Shown: positions 9,970-19,379 of the stretch, piece after piece | How the letters are laid out: each line of letters opens with the position of its first letter | Position numbering within the stretch: position 1 is the first letter of the stretch | Source of the DNA: CAWARU01 sp963784575 | GTDB taxonomy: Bacteria; Pseudomonadota; Gammaproteobacteria; UBA6186; Azoamicaceae | Assembly: GCA_963784575.1 (NCBI GenBank) | Contig: CAWARU010000001.1 | Coordinates: forward strand, 1,240,001-1,304,000 | Length of the DNA stretch: 64,000 nucleotides | Reading direction: 5' to 3' | The notes under the pieces: generated by a model | What the model was told of the DNA's origin: nothing | What the model saw: the letters and a program-made list of their open reading frames with translations, nothing else | The model's database searches: none | Program-made: the position numbers and the translations under genes

Positions 9970-10806
9970 TCAAATGTTGATCGTAAGCTCATACCCAGCA
10001 ATATTTCGAATATTGATCACGCCACAATCGAAAATCAAATACTGCCCCTTTATTCCCATTAATTTTCCAGAAAACTGCGGCGTTTTTTCAAGATTCAAAG
10101 AGTTTATTTTGCTTGGTAATTCTAGTATAGGATATTGCAACTCCTGTGTCTTGCTCTCGACTGATTCCACTGCAGTAAATGCCGAGTTCGTTTTGATTAA
10201 AGCCAATACTTCTTTCCGCTTTGCGTCCAAATCCATTTTCACAGTCTCACCCTTTAACATTTTACGCCAATCTGTTTTATCTGCGAAATGCTGTGCCAAT
10301 TCTGTTTCGATCAAACCCGCCTGATAACGATTTTTAACCCGCAGAACAGCCAGTGCTTGAATTGCACCTTGATCAATCCAGCGTGTCGGAATCTGCGTTT
10401 CACGAGTGATACCCACTTTCAAACCAGAAGTATTCGATATATAAACAATATGGGGCGTCATACAATGCGACTCTGCCCATTCAGGTTCGCGGCAGGTACC
10501 CAGATGAAAGTGACATCTTTCAGGTCGAACAATGCATAAATCGCACTGTGCTAATTTTTGGGTGCAGGGAAAACAATATCCCTGCTGAAAACTTTTTTTA
10601 GTGCCGCGGCCACAGGCAATGCACTGAATTTTTCCGGCAAAAGAGAGTTCCAATATTCTACCGAGCAAGGGATTTAAGGGCACATTACTTTCGCCAATTG
10701 GCAAGAAATACTGTACTTGATTGCGGGTCTCTAAACAACTTCGTAACTTCTGTAGATTCCCCGTAAATGTGGTTTGATTTGATATTTCTATTACATCGAT
10801 GCTCAT
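9970..10806 (-). CDS. DUF2797 zinc-ribbon protein
   Basis: 278 residues, function not established for the family. Visible signatures: a cysteine cluster at about residues 60-105 (CIACGRGTKKSFQQGYC, then CDLCIVRPERCHFHLGTC), likely a zinc site, followed by HIVYISNTSGLKVGITR and PTRWIDQGA. These conserved blocks identify DUF2797, and the GLKVGITR block has a GIY-YIG-like flavour. It lies 5 bases after the ampG stop and 44 bases before pepN on the same strand, so it looks like the middle gene of an operon. Confidence 0.9.
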   Translation of the reverse strand: MSIDVIEISNQTTFTGNLQKLRSCLETRNQVQYFLPIGESNVPLNPLLGRILELSFAGKIQCIACGRGTKKSFQQGYCFPCTQKLAQCDLCIVRPERCHFHLGTCREPEWAESHCMTPHIVYISNTSGLKVGITRETQIPTRWIDQGAIQALAVLRVKNRYQAGLIETELAQHFADKTDWRKMLKGETVKMDLDAKRKEVLALIKTNSAFTAVESVESKTQELQYPILELPSKINSLNLEKTPQFSGKLMGIKGQYLIFDCGVINIRNIAGYELTINI

Positions 10807-10811
10807 GAATA

Positions 10812-12110
10812 CTACCTGGCTACTCCTGCTGTTGCAGAAACAGGGGCTGCCGTTAAGCTCGCCCTTTGTTCTGCCATATCAGCATTCATTTTTTCGATGC
10901 TGCCTCTTAACCACCAAATCAGCGCTAAACCGGGTGCTGCAAATAACAGGGAAGAAGTGAAATAAATTTGCCAACCAAATGTTTCTGCAATATAACCTGC
11001 CACTGGACCTATAAATGTCCTGCCAACTGCACTTAAGGCGCAAAGAAGCGCATATTGAAATGCGGTGAATCTTGGATTGCAAAGCCCCATGATAAAGCCA
11101 ACATAAGCTGCAGTACCCATGCCGCCAAAGAAATTGTCCATAAATATAGCGGAACCTGCCAGCAAATAATTGGGTCCGATCCAAATCATAGGAAGATAAA
11201 TAAGATTAGAAAGTGCTTGCATAACACCAAAGATAATTAAAGAACGGAACCATCCCAATCTGGGTATCCATAGTCCCCCCAGAATCGTTCCAAAAATAGT
11301 GCCCAAAAATCCTGACACTTTCACTAAAGTACCAATTTCTGTCAAAGACATATGAATAGCACGAATTAAAAACGCAGAAATAAGATTGCCCGCAAAAGCA
11401 TCACCGAGCTTATAAAAAACAATAAAAACTAATATCCATACCGATTGAGGTCTTGAAAAATAATCGACAAAAGGAAGCACAACAGAGTCCACCAAAGTTT
11501 TTGGCGGTGTCGTTTTCAGCTCTGGTTCTGGTGCAAAAATGCTTGTTAAAATACCGACTGAAATAAGACAGGCCATGACAAGATAAGCTGCTCTCCAGCC
11601 CCAATGATCTGCTAATACAAGTGTGAGACCTCCAGCAACCAGCATTGCGATACGATAGCCATTCACTCCCATCGCAGCACCCAAAGCGCGAACTTTTGGT
11701 TGTAACAATTCAATTTTATAAGCATCGATAACAATATCTGAAGAGGCAGACAAGAAAGCCAAGATAAAGGCAAGCGTCATCAAAACAGTGGGTTCTGTAG
11801 CAGGAGAAAACATTGCCATCGAAGCAATGGTGATAGCCAATAAAGTTTGGCAAATTAGGATCCAACCGCGCCTGCGTCCTAAAAATGCAGGTGTGTAGCG
11901 ATCCATAATTGGTGCCCATAGAAACTTAAAGGTATAAGGAAGGCCTACGATTGAAAGAAAACCTATAGCGACTAAGGAAGCAGAACTCGCTGAAGCAAAC
12001 CAAGCTTGGAGCGCACCACCGCTCAATGCTAATGGCAAACCTGATGAAAATCCCAGCAATAATGCAACTAATACAGTTCGATCTGTGAGGGCTGAATAGA
12101 ATTTTTTCAA
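10812..12110 (-). CDS. ampG: AmpG-family muropeptide permease
   Basis: MFS inner-membrane transporter that brings GlcNAc-anhydro-muropeptides back into the cytoplasm for recycling. 432 residues with about 12 hydrophobic segments. AmpG hallmarks: LGFSSGLPLALSGG near the N-terminus, GLPYTFKFLWAPIMDRY at about 55-71 and GRRRGWILICQ. The start codon appears to be TTG, placed by a strong AGGAGG six bases upstream. It heads the ampG-DUF2797-pepN run. AmpD, the cytoplasmic amidase that acts on the imported product, is encoded at 31392-31949, so the recycling route is represented twice in the window. Confidence 0.92.
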   Translation of the reverse strand: MKKFYSALTDRTVLVALLLGFSSGLPLALSGGALQAWFASASSASLVAIGFLSIVGLPYTFKFLWAPIMDRYTPAFLGRRRGWILICQTLLAITIASMAMFSPATEPTVLMTLAFILAFLSASSDIVIDAYKIELLQPKVRALGAAMGVNGYRIAMLVAGGLTLVLADHWGWRAAYLVMACLISVGILTSIFAPEPELKTTPPKTLVDSVVLPFVDYFSRPQSVWILVFIVFYKLGDAFAGNLISAFLIRAIHMSLTEIGTLVKVSGFLGTIFGTILGGLWIPRLGWFRSLIIFGVMQALSNLIYLPMIWIGPNYLLAGSAIFMDNFFGGMGTAAYVGFIMGLCNPRFTAFQYALLCALSAVGRTFIGPVAGYIAETFGWQIYFTSSLLFAAPGLALIWWLRGSIEKMNADMAEQRASLTAAPVSATAGVAR

Positions 12111-12222
12111 AATAACCTCCTAACTTAGTATTACGCTTCCAAGAATACAGCTTTTTTGATATTTTCTAGTTTCACTCTATTTTATAGAATTTTGGAAATT
12201 AATACTAGGTTAGGTTTGTTAT

Positions 12223-12684
12223 ATGAATTATTGGCTAATGAAATCGGAACCCGAGACCTTCAGCATTGATGATCTCATGAAACGACCCAAGCAAATTGAA
12301 CCCTGGGAAGGTGTTCGAAATTATCAGGCGAGAAACTATCTGCGGCAAATGAAATTAGGTGATAAGGCTTTTTTCTATCATTCAAATTGTAAAGAGCCCG
12401 GCATAGTTGGCATCATGGAAATTTCGAAAGCAGCGATGCCCGACAAAACTGCTTTCGATAAAAAATCAGAGTACTATGATCCTAAAAGCCTTGAAACAAA
12501 TCCCCGCTGGTTTCTTGTCCAAGTGCATTTTCTCGAGAAATTTAAAAAAATAATTCCGCTCCATGAATTAAAATCTGAACCGAAGCTGAAGAATCTGGCA
12601 TTGGTGAGACCTGGGAATAGATTATCAGTGCTCCCGGTGAGTGAAGCTGAGTGGAAGACGATTTTACGAATGAAAGCTTCATAA
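12223..12684 (+). CDS. EVE-domain protein
   Basis: 153 residues, one EVE domain (PUA-like fold, related to thymocyte nuclear protein 1), implicated in recognition of modified bases in DNA or RNA. Signatures: MNYWLMKSEPETFSIDDL at the N-terminus, WEGVRNYQARNYLRQMKLGD at about 26-45, FYHSNCKEPGIVGIMEI at about 49-65 and NPRWFLVQV at about 90. Length is normal for the family. It is a lone plus-strand gene between minus-strand transporters and is followed by a palindromic repeat. The target modification is unknown. Confidence 0.93.
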   Translation: MNYWLMKSEPETFSIDDLMKRPKQIEPWEGVRNYQARNYLRQMKLGDKAFFYHSNCKEPGIVGIMEISKAAMPDKTAFDKKSEYYDPKSLETNPRWFLVQVHFLEKFKKIIPLHELKSEPKLKNLALVRPGNRLSVLPVSEAEWKTILRMKAS

Positions 12685-12717
12685 ATTTTAATAATTATGT
12701 ACTTATACAGTGCGAGG

Positions 12718-12846
12718 GTTTAAACGTCCAGATTTGAGCCAAGGTCGCTTTAAAATTACTTTAAAAAAGCGGAGCGTACAGCTAGCTACGTGAGCATTTT
12801 TTAAAGTAATTTTAAAGCGAGATTGGCCAAAGATGTGCGTTTAAAC
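12718..12846. repeat. Large imperfect palindrome between EVE gene and ABC exporter
   Basis: Two ~50-base arms in inverted orientation (12718-12768 and 12797-12846). The inner 24 bases of each arm (12745-12768 and 12797-12820) are exact complements; the outer parts differ at a few sites. GTTTAAAC sits at both outer ends and again at 12850. The 28-base centre contains GCTAGC. The right end touches the stop codon of the ABC gene. It could act as a bidirectional terminator for the converging genes or be a dispersed intergenic element. Confidence 0.8.
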
Positions 12847-12851
12847 GGCGT

Positions 12852-14696
12852 TTAAACCTCTGTTTCAAAATCTTCTTCCTCTTCCTCATCCTCAAATTCC
12901 TCTTCCACCGCCGGCACTCTCTCCGGCAAGAACCCACCAGCCTGCATGTCCCAAAGCTGTGCATAATGACCATTCTTCTCCATAAGCTCACCATGCGTTC
13001 CATCTTCCACCACATGTCCGCGACTGAATACCAAAATCCTGTCCATATCCGACAGCGTGGACAAACGATGTGCAATTACTATTGTTGTTCTGTTTTCCAT
13101 CAAATAGCTCAAACTTTCTCGAATTTTTTCTTCTGTAACAGAATCGAGCGCTGAAGTAGCTTCATCCAAAATAAGAATCGGAGCATTCTTCAAAATTGCT
13201 CGTGCGACCGCGATTCTTTGCCGCTGCCCCCCAGAAAGCTTTAAACCGCGCTCACCCACCATGGTTTGATAACCTTCCGACAATAACTCAATAAAATCGT
13301 TACAGTGAGCTCTCTTAGAAGCTTCAATCACTTCTGCATCCGTTGCATCCAAGCGGCCATAGCGAATATTTTCCATCAGGCTGCGGTGAAACAGAATGGG
13401 ATCTTGCGGGATCATTCCAAGCTGTGAATGGAGACTGTCCTGAGTGACCGAAGCGATATCTTGGCCATCGATTAAAATTTTTCCTTCTGCTATCTTGAAG
13501 AATCGTAAAATAAGTGTGACAAAAGTAGTTTTTCCACTGCCCGAAAAACCAACCAAACCCACTTTTTCGCCGCCTTTTATCCGGATATTCTGATTTTTAA
13601 ATACGTTCTTACCCCTATCATAATTGAAAGAGACATTATCAAAAACAATTTCACCCTTCGTTACTTTTAATTCGGGAGCATTAGGAACATCGACGATCTC
13701 ATGCGGTACATTCATTAAAGACAAAGCCTGCTGACACACACCGAGTTCCTGTGCATAGGTAAGAAAATGACTCGCAAGATACCATAAACCTTGCATGATG
13801 GTCATTGATAAGGTCAAAATGAAGGTAAAGTCGCCGATGGTAACTGCATTTTTTTGACGCGCATAAATCAAGATCGCAACCATACAACCGAAGAGAATGG
13901 TGACAGATGTACCTTGCAAAATTTTGATCTTGAACATATGCCACTGCAAATCTTGATCTTTGAGGCGGGATTCTCGCACATACTTCGCTAAGTATTTTCG
14001 TTCATACTCACTGCGAGCAAATAATTTTGCGCTGATGATATTGGTGACACTATCTACCAGCTTGCCCATGCAAACACTGTTACTCTCCGAGAATTCTGCA
14101 GAATATATCAAAGTTTTTTTATAGAACATATATGCAATGCCTAGAAACACCAAAGACCAAAGCAAAAGGACAATGCTTGAAAGTGGATTCACCAGAAACA
14201 TGCTGATGCATGCAATAATCAATGTCATGATCTGCGAGAAAATAGGTTCAACTGTCTGGGAAATAACCGATTCTGCTCCCCGAGCCATATCAGCAACTTT
14301 ATTCGACAAGCTGCCTGAGAATTGGCGCTGAAAATAACTGTAAGAATGTCCTTGCATGTATTGGAACATTTTATTGATGATATCTTCCCGAACCTTGGGT
14401 AAAGTTTTTAATTTAAAATAATCATAGAATGCCCAGGTAAAATCCATGGCTTGATAAACTAAAATAAACAAAACGACGGGCACTAGAACTGCTAGAAAAA
14501 GACTTTCATTGCTGTGCTCATGTGCGAGAACGCCATCGATGATAAGCTTCATTAAATAAGGATTTAAGGAGGTAAGTATTGCATAAAACGTGACAGCAAA
14601 GAGCATGCCAAAAAATGTAAAACGATATGGCTTGATAAAATGCCATAAGAATGCAAAAAGCGTTTTTGGTAATGCCTCAATTTTTTTTGACACCAT
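12852..14696 (-). CDS. ABC exporter, fused membrane and ATPase domains (MsbA/MDR type)
   Basis: About 614 residues from the ATG at 14696, chosen because GGAAGGG lies just upstream; a longer TTG-initiated form (from 14726) is less likely. Six-helix transmembrane domain in the first ~320 residues, then the nucleotide-binding domain: Walker A GFSGSGKTT, Q-loop IPQDPILFHRS, signature LSGGQRQR, Walker B ILILDEATSALD and the H-loop in VIAHRLS. The C-terminus is a short highly acidic tail (EDEEEEEDFETEV). It forms a homodimer in the inner membrane; substrate unknown (lipid, drug or peptide). It stands alone without an accessory gene. Confidence 0.92.
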   Translation of the reverse strand: MVSKKIEALPKTLFAFLWHFIKPYRFTFFGMLFAVTFYAILTSLNPYLMKLIIDGVLAHEHSNESLFLAVLVPVVLFILVYQAMDFTWAFYDYFKLKTLPKVREDIINKMFQYMQGHSYSYFQRQFSGSLSNKVADMARGAESVISQTVEPIFSQIMTLIIACISMFLVNPLSSIVLLLWSLVFLGIAYMFYKKTLIYSAEFSESNSVCMGKLVDSVTNIISAKLFARSEYERKYLAKYVRESRLKDQDLQWHMFKIKILQGTSVTILFGCMVAILIYARQKNAVTIGDFTFILTLSMTIMQGLWYLASHFLTYAQELGVCQQALSLMNVPHEIVDVPNAPELKVTKGEIVFDNVSFNYDRGKNVFKNQNIRIKGGEKVGLVGFSGSGKTTFVTLILRFFKIAEGKILIDGQDIASVTQDSLHSQLGMIPQDPILFHRSLMENIRYGRLDATDAEVIEASKRAHCNDFIELLSEGYQTMVGERGLKLSGGQRQRIAVARAILKNAPILILDEATSALDSVTEEKIRESLSYLMENRTTIVIAHRLSTLSDMDRILVFSRGHVVEDGTHGELMEKNGHYAQLWDMQAGGFLPERVPAVEEEFEDEEEEEDFETEV

Positions 14697-14929
14697 GCCA
14701 AACCCTTCCAGTAACCAAATTAACAATCAAATAAAGATGATATGAGTAAAATATTTTTAAGTTTAATATTAAGTTTAAAAACTTAAAAATAATAAAAAGA
14801 GATTTTAACTATCAGCGAACTATATATAGAGATATATAGAAATATGCGAAAGTAAATTACTTAACTATTTGAATATTTTAACATAAAACCAATTGTTTTG
14901 CAATCGACAATGCGACTGAGGGCTAGCCC

Positions 14930-16282
14930 TCAATGTTTCTTATAAGATTCTTTAAGATATAAGCTCAAAATACCTGCCAACACCAACGCAACAGGCAACA
15001 CTATTAATGCATGACTATATTCTTGTACGCCAACTGTCGACAGAACCCCATCTGCAGCAATCTTATGAGAATTATCCAGCAACTTTCCAATGACAGGAGG
15101 CAGAATAACACCGCCTATCATAACCACCATATTTGTGAAAGCTGCTGCGGTTGCAGTGATTTCTTTTCGGTTCAAATCATTTCCAATTGCAAATACCAAG
15201 ATTTCTCCGCCAGCAAAAAAGCCGCTTAAAAACAGCAATGGAAACATCCAAAGTTTCGACATGCTTGGCATTGCAATAACAAGAAACATGAAGAATGCGC
15301 TCACAAACGAACCCATCGCTAATGGAATCCTTCTGCTCTTCATTTGTTCTGAAAAAATACCAAAACAAGGTGCACCCAGTGCAAACCCAAGAGAAACCAT
15401 TGAGGATCCAAAAGCTGCTTCCGCTTTTGTGAATCCAACCGTTTCCAAGAAAGGCACTGCCCAAAGCTCTCCAAAAGCTGAAAGCGGCAGGAAGGTGAGG
15501 CATCCAATGCAGCCATTGATCCACATGGAAGGACTTTTAATGATCTCAAAAAGACCAGCGATGACTTTTACTTCTGAAAGCGGCGGGTTTATTTTAATTT
15601 TATTTTTGGATTCCGGCACTTCATCTCTCAAAACCAACCAGAGTGCCAGCATCAACAATATACCCGCATAGGCGCTATATTGCAGAGTTGATTGCCAACC
15701 CAAATTTTTAACCATAAATGCCATGCTCATTTGACCAACGATTGCACCTGCCATACCAAGTGTGGTGGCAAGACCTGCCATCAACACAAAATATTTTCTG
15801 GGCAGCCATATATCTGAAATCTTCAAGATTCCGACATAAGCAAATGCAGATCCAAAACCAACCGCGAAACGGCCAATTTGCGCAAGCAAGACACTTTCAG
15901 TGACTGCGAATAAATAAGTACCTATGACACAGCAAAAACAGGCAAAAGTTAGTATTCGTCGCGGACCAAATTTATCCATCATCATGCCCACTGGGACCTG
16001 CATAGGTGTATAAGCATAATAATAACAAGCGGCCAAATGCCCAAAAGCTGCATCTCCAATGCTAAATGCAGACTTCAATTCAGAGGCCATGACACTCGGT
16101 GCGACTCTCAGGAAATATTCATAACAATAAAAAATTGCGCCCAAAACACACATTGACACAACCAAGCCGGAAAGTACTTTATCCGGTGAAATGCCAATAT
16201 CACGCGTGGTTTTTTCTAAGGAAATATGTGTAGCAGCAACAGAATTGATGGAATCTGGTGGAGGAACAGAATTAATGCTCAT
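14930..16282 (-). CDS. Major facilitator superfamily transporter
   Basis: 450 residues, about 12 hydrophobic helices after a ~35-residue polar N-terminus. MFS signatures: MDKFGPRRILTF between helices 2 and 3, FYCYEYFLRVAPSVMASEL in helix 1 and the following loop, and GRFAVGFGSAFAYVGILK in helix 4. Substrate not predictable from sequence. The reading direction points away from the tRNA-Pro/ihfA/pheT cluster and no operon partner is seen. The 230-base AT-rich gap downstream (14697-14929) shows no gene. Confidence 0.9.
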   Translation of the reverse strand: MSINSVPPPDSINSVAATHISLEKTTRDIGISPDKVLSGLVVSMCVLGAIFYCYEYFLRVAPSVMASELKSAFSIGDAAFGHLAACYYYAYTPMQVPVGMMMDKFGPRRILTFACFCCVIGTYLFAVTESVLLAQIGRFAVGFGSAFAYVGILKISDIWLPRKYFVLMAGLATTLGMAGAIVGQMSMAFMVKNLGWQSTLQYSAYAGILLMLALWLVLRDEVPESKNKIKINPPLSEVKVIAGLFEIIKSPSMWINGCIGCLTFLPLSAFGELWAVPFLETVGFTKAEAAFGSSMVSLGFALGAPCFGIFSEQMKSRRIPLAMGSFVSAFFMFLVIAMPSMSKLWMFPLLFLSGFFAGGEILVFAIGNDLNRKEITATAAAFTNMVVMIGGVILPPVIGKLLDNSHKIAADGVLSTVGVQEYSHALIVLPVALVLAGILSLYLKESYKKH

Positions 16283-16375
16283 GTCTTTTCATTTCCTAAA
16301 ATTTAAAATTAAAAATTAAGTGGTAACTCAAGCCTCATTGGTCCTTATTGATAAATATTAATAATAGTTTTTCAA

Positions 16376-16452
<77 letters not shown>

Positions 16453-16531
16453 CAAAGCTCTATTGTACCAGAAATGGGTTAGATTTGGAATGGTTGTGTA
16501 GCTGCACAGAAGGGTCTTTTAAATGGATAAA

Positions 16532-16575
16532 TAGATTCCCGCCTCTAACTGGAATCCACTAAAAACGGAATGACA
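16532..16575. repeat. Degenerate copy of a GGATTCCCG palindromic repeat
   Basis: Contains GATTCCCGCC, then GGAATC and GGAATGACAT, resembling the better-preserved palindromes at 31977-32002 and 33694-33730. Stem pairing is reduced to about 6 bp here, so this is a decayed copy in the tRNA-Pro to ihfA gap. Confidence 0.4.
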
Positions 16576-16607
16576 TTAAATTTACTGTAATTAGGACTCT
16601 TTGGGAA

Positions 16608-16904
16608 TTAACCCTCACCCTTATAAGCCAAAACTTTGGATTTTAATTTTGTACCGGCTTTAAAAGTGACGACTCTGCGAGCACTGATGATTTTCTCTTC
16701 ACCTGTTTTAGGGTTTCGTCCTGGCCGAGAATATTTATCTCTTAGTTCAAAATTTCCAAAACCAGATAATTTAACGGGTTCACCTCGTTCCAAAGAACGC
16801 CGTATCTCTTCAAAGATTATATCAACAATTTCTTTGGTTACTAACTTTGTAATGCCGATTTCTGTGAAAAGATGTTGAGCGAGATCCGCTTTTGTTAGGG
16901 TCAT
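16608..16904 (-). CDS. ihfA: Integration host factor subunit alpha
   Basis: 98-residue DNA-bending protein of the HU/IHF family; it pairs with IhfB to bend DNA at specific sites. The N-terminus MTLTKADLAQHLF and the DNA-binding arm with RPGRNPKTGEE (about 59-69) match the alpha subunit. It lies 56 bases downstream of pheT on the same strand, the conserved gammaproteobacterial arrangement. No ihfB in the window. Confidence 0.95.
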   Translation of the reverse strand: MTLTKADLAQHLFTEIGITKLVTKEIVDIIFEEIRRSLERGEPVKLSGFGNFELRDKYSRPGRNPKTGEEKIISARRVVTFKAGTKLKSKVLAYKGEG

Positions 16905-16960
16905 TGATAACTTTCTCCCCTTCCCTGTTTCAACTGGTAATAGGCGCTATTCTCTTAATC

Positions 16961-19138
16961 CTATTCTCTTAATATAGCACCAAACTCTCGATTTAAGTCC
17001 TTAACCACATTTATAAAGACCTCATTAACTTCGTTTTCTACCAAAGTACGGGTTGGATGTTGTAGTATTAAACTTAAAGCCACACTTTTGCTCTCTGGCT
17101 CTATTCCGGTACCTTGATATATATCGAAAATACGAACTTCCTGCAATAGAGGCCCTGCAGATTTCACAATAGCAGATCTCAAAGTTTCTGCAAATATCTC
17201 CCTCTTTACAATAATTGCTATATCTCTTCTGATAGAAGGATATTTCGATAATTCCTGGAACTTTGGTGTCTCGCGTTGCGAGAGTTTCTCAAAATCCAAT
17301 TCAAAGACAACTGGACTACCTTGTAATTCTAACGCTTTAATGATTCTAGGATGCAGAACCCCCGCAAATCCGAGACTTTGGTTGCCACGAAAGATTTGAG
17401 CTGCCTGACCAGGATGTAATGCTTCATGATCGATCTTTTTAAATTGAAGTGAAGGTTCTGTAGCCTGTATCCCATCTCTGTTTATCTGATTGAGATTGGG
17501 AATCCCTAACGCCAAGAGCGCTTCTATATCAGATTTTACGTCAAAATAGTCCGCTTCGAGTAAGGGTCTAATTCCCCATTGCTCAGCAAAATTCAAACCG
17601 ACACAAATACCACTCAGCATTTCACATTGCTGCCAAGCATCGGAATTTTGTTCACTCCCATTTTCTGTTTTTCCTGTTGTATCTTTTTCTGTTGTTCCTG
17701 TTTTTACAAAACAGGCTCCAATTTCAAAAAATTTTAAGCGGCTTTGCTGCCTTCTTTGGTTGTGCAGTGTTGCCTGTATCAATCCAGGCCATAAGCTTGT
17801 GCGCATTACAGCCATATCACTTGAAATAGGATTGCTCAAAGCCAAAGGATTTCCAGTGGGTGAAATGATCTGAAGAAGCTCTGGGGACACAAAGCTATAA
17901 TTGATGGTTTCAGAATAGCCCCTCGCTACCAAAGTGCGCTTAATCTTTGTTTTAGAAACTTTTGTTTCGGGAATCTTGGCAAATTCTAACTTTGCTTCTG
18001 GAGTAGTACTCGTGATATTGTTATATCCATAGATGCGAGCAATCTCTTCAATCAAGTCTTCTTCAATTTGAATGTCAACTCTAAATCCGGGAACAGTAAC
18101 TTTTAAGCCTTCTTCAAGCACAAGTGAATTCATTTCTAAAAGTGTTAAAATCTCTTGGATCTCTTCATTACTGATATTTGCACCGAGGATATTCCGCACT
18201 TTTTTCGTGCGCAAAAGAATATGATGAACTTTTGGAATTGTCATGATAAAAGATTCTTCAAGAACTGGACCTGGATTGCCGCCAGCTATCTCCGAGATCA
18301 GTGCTGTCGCTCTCTCTATCGCCCGCACTTGCATGTAGGGATCAATTCCTCTCTCAAATCGTATCGATGATTCTGTTCTAAACCCTAGTTTTTTCGCAGT
18401 CATTCTGATTGAAATGGGATCAAAATAAGCGCATTCCAAGAAAATATTGCTGGTCTTTTCAGTCACTGAGGAATGTAATCCCCCCATAATGCCTGCTAAA
18501 GCCAAGGGCTTTTCATGATCTGCGATAATGAGCGTTTCTTCACCTAAGTTTATTTCTTGTTCATCCAAAGTGATTAATTTTTCGTTCTTTGTTGCAAATC
18601 GAACAATGATCCCTTTCTCGAGCTTATTCAAATCAAATGCATGCAAAGGCTGTCCTAATTCTAACATCACATAATTTGTGATATCCACAATTGGTGAAAT
18701 TAAGCGAATACCAGCGTGTTCCAGTCGATCTTGCATCCAGGAAGGTGTTTTTGCCTCTGCACTGATATTTTGTATGATGCGGCCAGCGTACCTAGGGCAA
18801 GCTTTCTCTGCCTGGATGCTTATTGGAAAAATGTCTGAAATTTTTGGCAAAACCACAGTGCTTTCGATAGGCCTATAAGGCATGCGGTTTAGTGCAGCAA
18901 GCTCTCGCGCTACTCCCACCATAGAAAGACAATCGCCTCGATTAGCGGGTGTTTTCAGGGTAATTACCGTGTCGGTGATGTTTTTGGCATCCGAACCTTG
19001 GTTGGAATGGTGTATATTGCTAACATTTTTCTCGAGATTATCCACTTCCAGGGCTGCACATGTTAACTGCTCGACGATTTGCTCTGTCGTTAAAGGGGGA
19101 TCAATCATTGTTCTAAGCCATAATTCGCTAACTTTCAT
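16961..19138 (-). CDS. pheT: Phenylalanyl-tRNA synthetase beta subunit lacking the tRNA-binding OB domain
   Basis: Beta subunit of the alpha2-beta2 enzyme that charges tRNA-Phe. The start is set at the ATG at 19138 (MKVSELWLR), matching the family; an upstream TTG extension is unlikely. About 725 residues against ~795 in E. coli. The N-terminal block (residues 1-40) passes, via a short polar linker, straight to the B3/4 domain (TPANRGDCLSMVGVARELAALN), so the ~110-residue EMAP-II/OB-fold tRNA-binding domain is missing. B5, the catalytic-like domain and the C-terminal ferredoxin-fold anticodon-binding domain (SKYPSIRRDIAIIV onwards) are present. An extra T/K/G-rich insert lies near residue 485. 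pheS is not upstream: after a 241-base gap the neighbour is an unrelated plus-strand gene. Confidence 0.93.
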   Translation of the reverse strand: MKVSELWLRTMIDPPLTTEQIVEQLTCAALEVDNLEKNVSNIHHSNQGSDAKNITDTVITLKTPANRGDCLSMVGVARELAALNRMPYRPIESTVVLPKISDIFPISIQAEKACPRYAGRIIQNISAEAKTPSWMQDRLEHAGIRLISPIVDITNYVMLELGQPLHAFDLNKLEKGIIVRFATKNEKLITLDEQEINLGEETLIIADHEKPLALAGIMGGLHSSVTEKTSNIFLECAYFDPISIRMTAKKLGFRTESSIRFERGIDPYMQVRAIERATALISEIAGGNPGPVLEESFIMTIPKVHHILLRTKKVRNILGANISNEEIQEILTLLEMNSLVLEEGLKVTVPGFRVDIQIEEDLIEEIARIYGYNNITSTTPEAKLEFAKIPETKVSKTKIKRTLVARGYSETINYSFVSPELLQIISPTGNPLALSNPISSDMAVMRTSLWPGLIQATLHNQRRQQSRLKFFEIGACFVKTGTTEKDTTGKTENGSEQNSDAWQQCEMLSGICVGLNFAEQWGIRPLLEADYFDVKSDIEALLALGIPNLNQINRDGIQATEPSLQFKKIDHEALHPGQAAQIFRGNQSLGFAGVLHPRIIKALELQGSPVVFELDFEKLSQRETPKFQELSKYPSIRRDIAIIVKREIFAETLRSAIVKSAGPLLQEVRIFDIYQGTGIEPESKSVALSLILQHPTRTLVENEVNEVFINVVKDLNREFGAILRE

Positions 19139-19379
19139 GTTAATTAACACCAAATAAAGGTTAAGGAATAGAAAAAGGAATAAAGTAGTTCTTCATAATA
19201 GAACTTTCTTATAAACACATTATCAAATTATCACAAGAGAGTAAATTAGCCAAAATTAAAAGTTATGTACATAGAAAATTTATGAAAAAACTGTTTTTAT
19301 TACCAGTATCAAAGTCAAAATTTATAAGGGATTAAAATAATTATTACTCTAAGAGGGTAGGAGAATGTAGGAGGGTTGT

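Noticed and set aside
12812..13075. Minus-strand frame at the end of the ABC exporter gene
   Set aside because: Alternate frame of the ABC ATPase end and the palindrome; Arg/Trp-rich nonsense composition.
15090..15671. 193-codon plus-strand frame opposite the MFS gene
   Set aside because: Antisense to a clear 12-helix transporter; composition matches a mirrored membrane protein.
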